From JACDDK01 sp038198445 (lineage in GTDB: Bacteria; Actinomycetota; Rubrobacteria; Rubrobacterales; Rubrobacteraceae): a DNA stretch of 33,925 nucleotides. The stretch's first letter is position 1; each line of letters begins with the position of its first letter. The position numbers and the translations under genes are program-made. The stretch is from contig JBBPZZ010000047.1 in assembly GCA_038198445.1 (NCBI GenBank), positions 1-33,925 on the forward strand. Direction: 5' to 3'. The notes under the pieces are model-generated. The model had not been told where the DNA came from, ran no database searches, and was given only the letters and a program-made list of their open reading frames with translations. Shown piece by piece: positions 7,419-16,128 of this stretch.

Positions 7419-8405
7419 TTATACGTTGACGGACTTCATGCTCTCCTCGCTGTAGCGTCCGCCGGCGGCCGCGCCGACGGGCGCGGCCTCTTCTATGCGG
7501 CTGAGGTCTTCATCCGTAAGCTCGACGTCAACGGCGGCTGCGTTCTCCTCCAGGTACTTGCGGCGCTTGGTGCCGGGGATTGGGACGATGTCCTCGCCCT
7601 GGTGCAGGAGCCAGGCCAGGGCAAGCTGACCGGGGGTTACGCCTTTCTCGGAGGCGATCTCCCGCACCCGCTCTACCATCTCCAGGTTTTTCTGGAAGTT
7701 CTCGCCCTGGAAGCGCGGGGAGGTTCGCCGGTAGTCATCCTCCGGCAGATCCTCGAACTTCTCGAACTGTCCCGTGAGGAAGCCGCGACCGAGCGGGCTG
7801 TAGGCCACGAAACCTATACCGAGTTCGCGGACGGTCGGCAGGATCCCATCCTCAACGTCCCGGCTCCACAGAGAATACTCCGTCTGGAGCGCCGTGACCG
7901 GATGTACAGCGTGTGCCTTGCGGATCGTCCCCGGCGCGGCCTCGGAGATGCCGAGGTAGCGTACCTTGCCCGCTTCGACCAACTCGGCCATCGCTCCCCA
8001 CGTCTCCTCGACCGGCGTATCCGGGTCTACGCGATGCTGGTAGTAGAGGTCTATGTGGTCCACGCCGAGACGCTGAAGCGAGTCGTCGCAGGCTTTCCTC
8101 ACATACTCGGGTCTGCCGTTGATCCCTAGCCGGGCGCCGTCCTCACCCCGCTCGTTGCCGAACTTGGTAGCGAGCACGACCTCGTCGCGCCGATCCGCGA
8201 TAGCCTTGCCGACGAGCTTCTCATTAGTGAACGGGCCGTACATGTCAGCGGTGTCGAGGAACGTTACGCCGAGATCCAGCGCCCGATGGATGGTGGCTAT
8301 TGACTCGTCCTCGTCGGGGCTGCCGTAGAACTCGCTCATCCCCATGCAGCCGAGACCAACCTCCGAGACTACTAGTCCCTGGCTGCCGAGAGTGCGCTGC
8401 TCCAT
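7419..8405 (-). CDS. Aldo/keto reductase (AKR13-like)
   Basis: NADPH-dependent (beta/alpha)8-barrel oxidoreductase of 328 aa. The catalytic tetrad is visible: Asp in FLDTADMYGP, Tyr in the same motif, Lys in VLATKFGN and His in LYYQHRVDP. SPLGRGFLTG and the C-terminal IPGTKRRKYLEENAAA belong to the cofactor-binding part, as in the YakC/AKR13 group of pyridoxal- or aldehyde-reducing enzymes. The ATG has GGAGGAGG upstream. It stands alone on the minus strand, convergent with the small helical gene. The natural substrate is unknown. Confidence 0.9.
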   Translation of the reverse strand: MEQRTLGSQGLVVSEVGLGCMGMSEFYGSPDEDESIATIHRALDLGVTFLDTADMYGPFTNEKLVGKAIADRRDEVVLATKFGNERGEDGARLGINGRPEYVRKACDDSLQRLGVDHIDLYYQHRVDPDTPVEETWGAMAELVEAGKVRYLGISEAAPGTIRKAHAVHPVTALQTEYSLWSRDVEDGILPTVRELGIGFVAYSPLGRGFLTGQFEKFEDLPEDDYRRTSPRFQGENFQKNLEMVERVREIASEKGVTPGQLALAWLLHQGEDIVPIPGTKRRKYLEENAAAVDVELTDEDLSRIEEAAPVGAAAGGRYSEESMKSVNV

Positions 8406-8601
8406 ATGTGCCTCCTCCTAAAATGCCGCGCCCGGCCATAAAATGGGAATCGCGGCTGATGGCGGGCTTACAAAAAGCTCTTACAGTATTGCCGCGGGTC
8501 AAGTTTTACCATCCCCGGCGCTTTATAAACAGAACCGGATGGCGATCACCGGCTAAAATCCTCCGTGCCATAGAGAACTTTCGCATGGAGAGGAGCTACG
8601 C

Positions 8602-9060
8602 ATGAAAGGTATTGTCGAGGAGATCTACGTCACCTCGAAAGGTAGCGAGGCCATGGAACGTGTCGAGGAGGTCCAGACTATCGAGGGATGCGGGATCGAA
8701 GGCGACCGCTACTGCGAGGGGACCGGCTTCTGGACGACCTACGGAGACGTATGCCAGGTCACCCTGATCGACTCCGAAGACCTGGACTATATCGAGCGGG
8801 AGCTTGGCATCTCCGTCAAGAACGGCGAGCACCGGCGCAACATCATCGCGAGCGGCATAAAGCTCGAAGATCTGCGCGGCAAGCGCTTCAGTATCGGTGA
8901 GGTGACACTCGAATACGACCGTTCCCGCCCGCCCTGCAAGCACGTCCAGGACCTGACGGAACCGGGCATGACGCGCGCCCTGAGGGGACGCGGCGGTATC
9001 TGCGCGAGGGTCGTCAGGGCCGGACGGATACGGGCACGGGATACCATCGAGGCTGATTAG
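8602..9060 (+). CDS. MOSC domain protein
   Basis: A 152-aa single-domain MOSC (molybdenum-cofactor sulfurase C-terminal) protein. Family signs are GIEGDRYCEGTGFW near residue 31, VTLIDSEDLDYIE, GEHRRNII, KRFSIGEVTLE and the conserved Cys in RPPCKHVQDL. MOSC proteins bind the molybdenum cofactor or carry sulfur to or from metal-sulfur centres. A molybdopterin-dependent formate dehydrogenase lies 7 kb away, which fits but does not prove a link. The start ATG is preceded by GGAGAGGAG. Its 3' end overlaps the convergent GH15-like gene by 47 bp. Confidence 0.88.
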   Translation: MKGIVEEIYVTSKGSEAMERVEEVQTIEGCGIEGDRYCEGTGFWTTYGDVCQVTLIDSEDLDYIERELGISVKNGEHRRNIIASGIKLEDLRGKRFSIGEVTLEYDRSRPPCKHVQDLTEPGMTRALRGRGGICARVVRAGRIRARDTIEAD

Positions 9061-10567
9061 CCACAACCAGAAACGCGACGCCGAGCAGAACTCCGCCCAG
9101 CGGCGCGGGCGGCGCTGGAGACGGGTTTGGTTTCCCGTCAAATTTGTAGGCTGGCGGGATGGGGAGCGGTTTCTGTTCGGCGGCGAGGGCCAGTACCACG
9201 ATGGCGCTCGTCCAGGCAATCGGCGCGGCGGCCTGGGGTTCTCCATCGCCGTCGATCTTCTCGGGAAAGGAACCGAGGCTCGTGCGGTGATCAGCGAGCC
9301 ACATCAGGTAGCGGCGGGCCTCTTTTCTCCTCCCACTCGCCGACGCGGAGAGCGCGAAGAAAGCGGTCTCCGGCGTCCAGGACACGCTTGGGTCTTGCCT
9401 CCACCCCTCTCCGGGCAACATGCCGCCATTCGGCGCGGCGAGCCGCGAGGCCGCCTCTTCCACGGCCTTCTCGACCTTCGCGTCGCGCGGGGCGAACGGT
9501 GGCGCGAGGAAGTTCACCGCCGCGTCGGCGCCGCTACCGAAGCGGGTGGAGCGCGGGTAGCCGCGCGAGGCGAACTGCCTCTGTATGGCCGCGTCGAGAT
9601 GGGCCGCCGCTTCCGAGTAGCGCCGGGCATCGTCTTCGCGCTCTAGCTTCGTAGCCATGTCGGCGGCGGAACGCAGGCCGGCTCTCACGGGCGCGGCGGT
9701 GCCGAGGTTCGGTCCCAGGGTTGGCGTCTCCCAGTAATCCGAACCGCCAGGAGGCAAACCACCTGGGCCGAGTGAATCCACCATCGCGTCGGCGGCCGCA
9801 CGGACGCCGGGCCAAAGTGTCCGCATCTGAATGTCGGCGCGCTCGTGTTCCGGGTCGGTCGTGAAAGCGTACCAGGCTGCCCAGGAGAACCAACCCGCAG
9901 AGTCGAGTTGCGGCGCGCGGCCGTCGGCGACGGGAGAACCGTCCGGGTGGTAACGGGCGGCCCAGGTTCCGTTGGTTTTCTGGACTTTAGCCAGAAAATC
10001 CAGCACCTGATACGACTCCTCATGATGCTCCGTGGCGGCGAAGGCGGCGGCGGCGAAGCTCGCGTCCCGGGGCCAGACGTAGGCCCAGCGTTGGTCGGGA
10101 CCCGCCAGCGTGGCCGCGCCCTCGGGCGTGAGCAAACGCAAGTCGAGGAGGGACCGCTCGGAGACCTGGCGCTCCCGAGCGTTTGTCCCTGGGACTGTCC
10201 CCCGGCCGAGCCACTTCCGGGATTCCGCGGCCACGGCCAGCGCGCCGGGGTTGTCGGAAGATACGGTTACCGGGTCGGTGGAGCTCGCGGGCAAGTAGCG
10301 CAGCCGGTCATCCGAAAGGCGCAGGACGCTGCTCGCGGGCAAGTATGAGGCGCCGGAAGCGTCTTGGGGTGGGATCCGGGCAAACAAGCCAGGATGGTTC
10401 CCGAGCAGACCAGCGGCCCGAAGCGGTACCGGCGGTGCGTAGGATGGACGATCATCCACGAGCGCGATGGATACAGCGCCCGCGAACAGTCCGAGAAGAA
10501 GGACCGTCCCTACGAAGCGCGCTCTACGTGGAACGCCGCGTTCCCCGCTCTTTCTCTTCCTTGCCAT
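9014..10567 (-). CDS. GH15-like (glucoamylase-type) membrane-anchored protein
   Basis: A 517-aa protein with an N-terminal membrane segment (about residues 17-38, after a basic start) and a second hydrophobic stretch near the C-terminus (GGVLLGVAFLVVA), so it is probably held at the membrane with the (alpha/alpha)6 domain outside. YVWPRDASFAAAAFAATEHHEE, VQKTNGTWAARYHPDG, QLDSAGWFSWA, SDYWETPTLG and SVSWTPETAFFAL match GH15/glucan-hydrolase family repeats. Such enzymes hydrolyse alpha-glucans or trehalose. There is no Shine-Dalgarno; TAACAT lies 7 nt before the ATG. It lies 43 bp downstream of a PMT-type glycosyltransferase gene. Substrate not determinable. Confidence 0.75.
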   Translation of the reverse strand: MARKRKSGERGVPRRARFVGTVLLLGLFAGAVSIALVDDRPSYAPPVPLRAAGLLGNHPGLFARIPPQDASGASYLPASSVLRLSDDRLRYLPASSTDPVTVSSDNPGALAVAAESRKWLGRGTVPGTNARERQVSERSLLDLRLLTPEGAATLAGPDQRWAYVWPRDASFAAAAFAATEHHEESYQVLDFLAKVQKTNGTWAARYHPDGSPVADGRAPQLDSAGWFSWAAWYAFTTDPEHERADIQMRTLWPGVRAAADAMVDSLGPGGLPPGGSDYWETPTLGPNLGTAAPVRAGLRSAADMATKLEREDDARRYSEAAAHLDAAIQRQFASRGYPRSTRFGSGADAAVNFLAPPFAPRDAKVEKAVEEAASRLAAPNGGMLPGEGWRQDPSVSWTPETAFFALSASASGRRKEARRYLMWLADHRTSLGSFPEKIDGDGEPQAAAPIAWTSAIVVLALAAEQKPLPIPPAYKFDGKPNPSPAPPAPLGGVLLGVAFLVVANQPRWYPVPVSVRP

Positions 10568-10574
10568 GCGCGTA

Positions 10575-10580
10575 ATGTTA
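10575..10580 (-). promoter_or_regulatory. TAACAT, possible leaderless -10 box of the GH15-like gene
   Basis: A TANNNT hexamer sits 7 nt upstream of the ATG, and no ribosome site is visible, the same layout as at 7007, 21497 and 22918. It lies in the gap after the PMT-like gene. It is weaker than the other three and has no clear -35. Confidence 0.3.
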
Positions 10581-10610
10581 GATCATCCAGCGCGCCAGGG
10601 TTACGAGCGG

Positions 10611-11879
10611 TCAACGGCTCCAGGAACTCAGCCAGAGGTGCCTGTTCACAGACTCCCAATCCATGGGCCACGCCAGAATCATCGGGAGAAAGAAAAGCGT
10701 GAGGGCTACCGTACCGACGGTAAAGGCGACGACCGCCCACGCCCCCCAGGGAGGGCGGGTCCAGATCCGGTGCAGCCAGTAGACCAGCGCCAGCAGGGCG
10801 AAGGCGTAAGAAGGCAGATAGTTGTAGATGAAGGGTATGCGCGCGGTCGGTATCCACGGCAGTAAGAGCAACACGTAGCCCATCAATACGGGGACCAGAG
10901 GATGGTCCGCTATGCTCTTCCTAGACACCACCGCGCGGTACGCCAGATCCAGCAGACCGGCGGCCACGGCGAGGGTGCTGCTCCACCACAACAGGGGATT
11001 TCCGATGGCCAGGATCATCATTTGCTCTCCCGAAGCCGAAAAACCGTGATAGAAGCCCATTGGCCGGAGCATCAGCGGCCAGCTCCACCAGGGCGAGGCC
11101 CACTCGTTTGGGAAGGCCATCGACATATTGCGTATGGCCTGAAGATGCCAGGCCAGGACGGCCTTCCACTCCACCCACAGGTTCCCGCCGCCGTTCACTA
11201 TCTGGCCGACGTAGACTATCAGCACGTAAACTATCGCCGAGACCCACAGGCCACCCAGAAACGGCCTGAACAGCTTCTTGCGCCAGAGGATGTATCCTAC
11301 GGGTGCGGCGACCCCGAGGACGGCCCACTTCACACTGATCGAGAGCCCCAGCAAGACGGACGGCCAGATCACCTGCCCCTTCCGCTCCGCCCAGAGGGCC
11401 GAGAGCAACGTCGCCAGCACGAAGAACACCAGTATGCCGTCCATGTGCCCGATGCGGGAGTAGACGATGAACATCGTCTCCACGGCGATAAAGGTCCCGA
11501 GGAGTAAAGCGGCTACGCGATCCTTCAGGTAGTACCAGCCAAGCGCCACCCCGAGGGCCACCATCGCGCAACCGAACAACGCCGGCATCAAACGCCAGCC
11601 GATAGGGTTGTTGCCCAGGAGGGCTATGCTGAGGGCAATGATGAACTTTCCAAGCGGAGGATGAAGGTCGAAGAACGGCTTCCCCTGCAAGTAGTCGTTG
11701 GCGTAGACCGGAAAATACTTCTCGTCGAATATATGAAAGGGCGGGAAGCCGAGCCTATACAGCCTGCTCCATAGCCCGAACAAAAGGGAGAAACCGGCCA
11801 GAAACAGTATAGACCGGTACGCCCAGGAGCCCCTTACATTTAACAGAGATTTCACGCGGCAAAAGTTACTCTTTTTCAA
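10611..11879 (-). CDS. PMT-family (GT39-type) membrane glycosyltransferase
   Basis: A polytopic 422-aa membrane protein with about ten hydrophobic segments. The first outer loop holds the catalytic acidic motif FDEKYFPVYANDYLQG followed by HPPLGKFII, the signature of dolichyl/polyprenyl-phosphate-mannose protein mannosyltransferases. It transfers a sugar from a polyprenyl-phosphate carrier on the outer face, possibly to exported proteins. The assumed start is TTG at 11879; an alternative is GTG at 11855, which still precedes the first membrane segment. A 7-2-7 dyad (CTCTTTT-GA-AAAAGAG) overlaps the TTG start and could favour the later start. It lies between an MFS gene and the GH15-like gene, all on the minus strand. 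Confidence 0.85.
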   Translation of the reverse strand: MKKSNFCRVKSLLNVRGSWAYRSILFLAGFSLLFGLWSRLYRLGFPPFHIFDEKYFPVYANDYLQGKPFFDLHPPLGKFIIALSIALLGNNPIGWRLMPALFGCAMVALGVALGWYYLKDRVAALLLGTFIAVETMFIVYSRIGHMDGILVFFVLATLLSALWAERKGQVIWPSVLLGLSISVKWAVLGVAAPVGYILWRKKLFRPFLGGLWVSAIVYVLIVYVGQIVNGGGNLWVEWKAVLAWHLQAIRNMSMAFPNEWASPWWSWPLMLRPMGFYHGFSASGEQMMILAIGNPLLWWSSTLAVAAGLLDLAYRAVVSRKSIADHPLVPVLMGYVLLLLPWIPTARIPFIYNYLPSYAFALLALVYWLHRIWTRPPWGAWAVVAFTVGTVALTLFFLPMILAWPMDWESVNRHLWLSSWSR

Positions 11880-11902
11880 AAGAGAATACCAGCGCTAATT
11901 TC

Positions 11903-13093
11903 TTATCCGCCTGCCGATCTCTCCCGGAGAGTCCTGGCGCGATCCCGGAGCAGAAGACGGCGTCCGGCCAGTATGGCTATCAGCGCGGCGAGGGCGATGC
12001 ATCCGCAGACGAACCAGGCGGTATCGTAGGAGGAGCCCTCGACCACGAAGCCGAAGATCAAAGGTCCAAGGGCCGCCCCGCCGGAGGCGCCGGTCTGCGT
12101 GATCCCGGTGGCGGCGGCGGGGGCGCGCGGGTTGCTCCTGACGACCGCGAAGTTGAAGAGGCCCGGCCAGCCCCATCCCGCCCCGAACGCCAGCAAAGTT
12201 CCGGCGACGAGCAGGTAACCCTCTCCGGTCGAGAGCATGACGAACCCCGCCACGCCGGCCCCGAGCATCCCGGCGACCAGCCACAGCCGTCCACTGCTCA
12301 TCCGGTCGGCGAAGCTACCCAGTGCGATCCGGACGACGATACTGAAAGCGCTGCCCAATGCCAGCAACAAACCCGCCGTTCCCACGTGTAAGCCCGAGGC
12401 CACCGAAGACTCCACGATAAACGCCCCTAGAGGAGTCGCGGCCGTGGAGCCGAGCCCGATGCCCACGGCCAGCAGTACCAGTGGGGCGACGCGCGCGTCT
12501 CCGGCCCGTGCCTCCTTCAGCCGCCGCACGCCGCCGATCTCCTCTTTCGGCACCACGGCCGCGACCAGCAGCGCCAGCGCTGCTCCGCCAGCGAACGCCC
12601 AACGCCAGCCAAGCGTTACCGCAATGCCCGGCACGGCCAGGCCCGCGAGCAGGGTGGCTGTTGGGATGGCCGACTGCTTGATCCCGAACGACAGCCCCTG
12701 CCGTCCGGCGGGCACCTCCCGCGCCAGCGACAGGTGCGTCGCCGGATGCGAGACCGCGTTAGATAATCCACCGATGAGCAGACAGCCCACCAGACCCATC
12801 CAGGAATGGGCGAAGAACGTAACCCCGAGCAGCGAGATGGCGCTACCGGAGGCGGCCAAGCGCATCCCGCGATGAGCCCCGATCCTCTCGACCAGGCGTC
12901 CCATGACCGCCGACATAAGCGCCGAGCATAGAAAGAACGCCGCCACCGCGAGACCCAACTTCCCCTCGGTAAAGTTCAGTTCGTCCCGCATCCGCACGGA
13001 GAGCCCGCCGGTCAGGAACGCCGGTAGGACCCCCGCCGTTGCGACCGCTATAGCCATCAGTATGGGACGAAGCCGCAGCCTTTCGCGCTCCAT
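11903..13093 (-). CDS. MFS transporter
   Basis: A 396-aa major facilitator with twelve predicted membrane segments. The loop 2-3 region GRLVERIGAHRGMR corresponds to the MFS motif GxLaDrxGrr, and the second half repeats it as GSFADRMSSGR. Glycine-rich helices and the length fit the drug/sugar efflux or cyanate/anion (CynX-like) groups. The substrate cannot be told. No strong Shine-Dalgarno precedes the ATG; a TATATT about 40 nt upstream may be its -10 box. It is 23 bp from the PMT-like gene downstream. Confidence 0.85.
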   Translation of the reverse strand: MERERLRLRPILMAIAVATAGVLPAFLTGGLSVRMRDELNFTEGKLGLAVAAFFLCSALMSAVMGRLVERIGAHRGMRLAASGSAISLLGVTFFAHSWMGLVGCLLIGGLSNAVSHPATHLSLAREVPAGRQGLSFGIKQSAIPTATLLAGLAVPGIAVTLGWRWAFAGGAALALLVAAVVPKEEIGGVRRLKEARAGDARVAPLVLLAVGIGLGSTAATPLGAFIVESSVASGLHVGTAGLLLALGSAFSIVVRIALGSFADRMSSGRLWLVAGMLGAGVAGFVMLSTGEGYLLVAGTLLAFGAGWGWPGLFNFAVVRSNPRAPAAATGITQTGASGGAALGPLIFGFVVEGSSYDTAWFVCGCIALAALIAILAGRRLLLRDRARTLRERSAGG

Positions 13094-13217
13094 CAGACGC
13101 CGCGCGGCCTGCCCGCAGGTGGGTACCGCGTAATATAAAATCCGGACTCGAAACTCGAACCTGCCGCTGAACAGAGCATTCCGGGGATCATACCACGACG
13201 ATGTTTCGCTCTTTCAG

Positions 13218-14189
13218 CTAACCTGCGCGCCTTTCCCGAGAGTCATTCCGCGCCGCACGCGAGTCCCGCGGCACGAGCACTTTGAGCGCGTTCGGAGCGA
13301 GGGAGAACGGTTGCGGGGTCCGGGCGACTAACTCGCCGTCCACATTTACCTCAAGCTCGGGCTCCGTCTCCAGCAGCACCCGTGAGGTCCGGTAGTGGCT
13401 TACGCACTCGCTCTGGATAAAGTCTCCGCTCCTGAGGTAACGGGCGACGCCGATGATGTCCCTGTGCCGCCCAAGCTCTATAGCGTAGACGTCGAGCAAC
13501 CGGTCGTCCATACCGGCTTCCGGGGCCACCACCATTCCCCCGCCGTAGAACCTTCCGTTACCGACTGCTACCTGGAGAAGCCGCCCGAACTCCACAGGCT
13601 CGTAGTCCTCGTCCGGGAAAGTGAGCTTCGCGGAGAATGGTTCGTGCCTCAAGAACGCCTTCACGGCAGCAACGGGATATGCCAGGGCTCCGGTCACGCG
13701 CTTCAGCCCAGGAGAGAGCGCCTGCGTCACCTCCACCCCGAGCCCGACGGAGGCGAGGTTTACGTAATAATTGTCCCCCACCAGTCCCAGGTCTACATCC
13801 ACCATCTTGCCACGCGCGATAGTTTCGCAGGCCTCGCGCACACCTGACGGTATCTCCAAAGTACGGGCGAAGTCGTTGGCGGTACCCATCGGCAGGAGTC
13901 CTAGAGCCTCGTCCCGGTTCGCCAGGAAGTCGACCACGGAGCTAACCGTTCCGTCACCGCCGCCCAGTATCACGAGGTCGTATCGTCCCCCGGAGTCCTC
14001 TCCCAGAACCTCTTTGACCGTTTCGGGGAGGCGGGCGGGATCTCTCAGAGCATAAGTCGCGCCGAGCGTCACCTCGAGCTCCTGCAACCGGTCCAGAGCC
14101 TCGAAGAAAGTTCGCTCCCCGGTGCGCGAGCGGGTGTTGACGATCAAAGCCGCCCGCCGCGGCCCGCTCCTCGTGAAATCTTCGGTCAA
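13218..14189 (-). CDS. Diacylglycerol kinase-type lipid kinase (DagK/YegS family)
   Basis: A 323-aa soluble lipid kinase. The N-terminal DAGK catalytic domain shows ALIVNTRSRTG and the nucleotide motif LVILGGGDGTVSSVVDFL, followed by LGLLPMGTANDFARTL, a family hallmark. The C-terminal beta-sandwich ends with VDGELV, also conserved. These enzymes phosphorylate diacylglycerol, or make phosphatidylglycerol-type phosphates, at the membrane face. The start is TTG at 14189 after AGGAG. The gene stands between the SDR gene and the MFS gene with gaps of about 100 bp on each side. Confidence 0.88.
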   Translation of the reverse strand: MTEDFTRSGPRRAALIVNTRSRTGERTFFEALDRLQELEVTLGATYALRDPARLPETVKEVLGEDSGGRYDLVILGGGDGTVSSVVDFLANRDEALGLLPMGTANDFARTLEIPSGVREACETIARGKMVDVDLGLVGDNYYVNLASVGLGVEVTQALSPGLKRVTGALAYPVAAVKAFLRHEPFSAKLTFPDEDYEPVEFGRLLQVAVGNGRFYGGGMVVAPEAGMDDRLLDVYAIELGRHRDIIGVARYLRSGDFIQSECVSHYRTSRVLLETEPELEVNVDGELVARTPQPFSLAPNALKVLVPRDSRAARNDSRERRAG

Positions 14190-14291
14190 ATCATGCTCCT
14201 ATGAAGGGGACACATCACGGTTATTTGTATGCCACACCTGTACGCGCCGGGAAGCGGCAAAGTTCCCGGAGAGCATGCCACGAGAGCGACG

Positions 14292-15080
14292 CTACAACGC
14301 CCGGACAAGACCACCTTCGACCAGAATAGTCTGCCCGGTGACGTAGCTGTTCGCTGGGGAGGCGAGGAACGCGGCCACCTTCGCGAACTCTTCCGGTGTG
14401 CCGTAGCGACCAAGCGGTATCTGGGCCTCGAAGTTTACGCGCGCCTCTTGGAGCGGGATGCCCTGGGCTTCGGCCCGACGGGCGTCTATGGCGGCGGAGC
14501 GGTCGGTCGAGATGCGGCCGGGACCCAGAGTATTTATGAGGATTCCGTCCGGGCCAAGCTCGGCGGAGAGACTCTTGACGAGGCCGGCGAGGCCGGCGCG
14601 GAAGGTGTTGGAGAGGATGAGGCCCTCTATTGGCTGCTTTACGGACGACGAGGCGACGCAGACTATGCGTCCGCCGCCGCGCTCCCGCATATGGGGCAGC
14701 GTCTCGCGGACGGCGCGGATGAGGCTCATAAGGATCAGGTCGAACGCCGCGCTCCAGTCGCCGTCCTCGAAGTCGCCGAATCTACCGGCGGGCGGACCGC
14801 CGGTGTTGGTGACGAGGACGTCCACGCCTCCGAAGCGCTCCACCGTGCGCCGCGCGAGGTTCCGCACCTCCTCCGACCGGGTCAGGTCGGAGGCGTAGTG
14901 GTCTACTTCCGCGCCGGTTCGTTTCCTTATTTCGGAGGCGGTCTGTTCGAGCGCGGTTTCGTCGCGGCTGGAGATCATGACCCGCGCGCCCTCGGCGGTC
15001 AGTTCCGTCGCTATTGCCCGTCCGATACCCTTGCTTGCCGCCAGGACCAGCGCGGTTTTGCCTCGAAGACCGAGATCCAT
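14292..15080 (-). CDS. SDR-fold protein, FabG-like, without the canonical Tyr-Lys pair
   Basis: Rossmann-fold protein of 262 aa from the ATG at 15080, chosen because GAGGAGG sits 5 nt upstream and inside the end of the FAH gene, 2 bp away. The cofactor motif is AASKGIGRA rather than TGxxxGIG, NTGGPPAG replaces NNAG, and where SDRs have YxxxK the sequence is LSNTFRAGLAGLVK. This matches the FabG-like subgroup known to deviate from the catalytic tetrad. The C-terminus NSYVTGQTILVEGGLV is normal. It is translationally coupled with the FAH-family gene and likely handles an intermediate of the same pathway. Whether it is a working reductase is uncertain. Confidence 0.87.
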   Translation of the reverse strand: MDLGLRGKTALVLAASKGIGRAIATELTAEGARVMISSRDETALEQTASEIRKRTGAEVDHYASDLTRSEEVRNLARRTVERFGGVDVLVTNTGGPPAGRFGDFEDGDWSAAFDLILMSLIRAVRETLPHMRERGGGRIVCVASSSVKQPIEGLILSNTFRAGLAGLVKSLSAELGPDGILINTLGPGRISTDRSAAIDARRAEAQGIPLQEARVNFEAQIPLGRYGTPEEFAKVAAFLASPANSYVTGQTILVEGGLVRAL

Positions 15081-15082
15081 GC

Positions 15083-15940
15083 CTACCTCCTCACCGGGTT
15101 GGACAACGTCTCGAACCCGTCTATCCGGCACTCAACCATGTCGCCGTCTGTTATCTCCACCGCTCCGGGCGTCCCCGTCGAGATTATGTCGCCCGGAAGG
15201 AGCGTCATTACCTTCGAGTGGAACGAGACCAGTTCCCACGGGGAGAACGTCATGTTCGAGACGGTGTTGTGCCGGCGCGCTTCGCCATTCAGGACGGTCG
15301 CTACTTCCAGGTTCCGGAGCTCTTGTATCTCATCCGGCGTAACCAGGTGCGGGCCGAAGCTGAAGAACGTGTCGAAGCTCTTGGCACGGGTGAGATAGCG
15401 GGGGTTTCTTCGCAATATATCCTCGGCGGTCATGTCCAGGATGGTGGTGAACCCGGCGACCACGGAAGGGGCTTCTTCGACGGAGACGTTCTTCGTTTCA
15501 CGTCCGATGATGAGGCCTAGTTCGGCCTCGGCGGTTACGCGTTCGGACTGTTCGGGGAGCACTATCTCTTCTCCTAGACCGATGATGGAAGTGTCCGGGC
15601 GCATGAAGCTCGCTGGCTCATCCGAGGGCGCGGCTTCGTCGAGGTCTCCGGCGTGTTCGGCGTAGTTCAGGCCGATGCCCCAGATCTTTCGCGGCCGACG
15701 GAAGAGCGGCGCGTAGTCGGCCTGATCCAGAGACATCGCGTCATCGGCCAAATGCTCCCTGCCCTTGTATTCGTACCAACCGTGGAGGTCGTGGAACTGT
15801 CCGCTCTCCAGTAAGGAGAGTAGGTCCGTGCCGAACCCGGCTCCTTCCGAGGCGCCAATCCGGACCAACGGCGCCACGCCGCCGGGCGCTACGATAGCCG
15901 CTGCCTCGCGGTTCTCCAGGTTGATCGTGGCGAGGCGCAT
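15083..15940 (-). CDS. Fumarylacetoacetate hydrolase (FAH) family protein
   Basis: A 285-aa member of the FAH superfamily, with an N-terminal cap region of about 85 aa and the C-terminal catalytic domain starting at KIWGIGLNYAEHA. Metal-ligand acidic residues are seen in VTAEAELGLIIGRET and further on in LDMTAED; FFSFGPHL and the end segment LPGDIISTGTPGAV are also typical. Relatives cleave C-C bonds in, or isomerise, acylpyruvates from aromatic catabolism. The ATG follows AGGGAGGAAC. It is the first gene of a two-gene minus-strand unit with the SDR, divergent from the acyl-CoA dehydrogenase operon. Confidence 0.9.
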   Translation of the reverse strand: MRLATINLENREAAAIVAPGGVAPLVRIGASEGAGFGTDLLSLLESGQFHDLHGWYEYKGREHLADDAMSLDQADYAPLFRRPRKIWGIGLNYAEHAGDLDEAAPSDEPASFMRPDTSIIGLGEEIVLPEQSERVTAEAELGLIIGRETKNVSVEEAPSVVAGFTTILDMTAEDILRRNPRYLTRAKSFDTFFSFGPHLVTPDEIQELRNLEVATVLNGEARRHNTVSNMTFSPWELVSFHSKVMTLLPGDIISTGTPGAVEITDGDMVECRIDGFETLSNPVRR

Positions 15941-16128
15941 ATTGTTCCTCCCTATGATAGTCGACGCGATAAACCATTCTGACAGATCACCCTCTCCGCG
16001 CCTCTGGTTGCGGCTGCGATACCGCTATGAAAGAATCCGGTCAGGTGGCTCCCGGTAAGGGACGTGGGGCCTGGGTGGTGCGAGAGAGCGAAACCCCTTC
16101 TAACGAGGGGTCTGGGAGGAGATCGTCA

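Noticed and set aside
14229..15398. 389-aa plus-strand reading frame over the SDR/FAH genes
   Set aside because: Shadow of two coupled minus-strand enzyme genes with good ribosome sites.
16094..16110. CCCCT...AGGGG near-hairpin before the acyl-CoA dehydrogenase start
   Set aside because: Only a 5-bp stem with an unmatched inside; too weak to call a terminator or operator.
16027..16128. 34-residue N-terminal extension of the acyl-CoA dehydrogenase
   Set aside because: Low-complexity sequence without ribosome site; the TTG at 16129 has GGGAGGAG and fits the family start.
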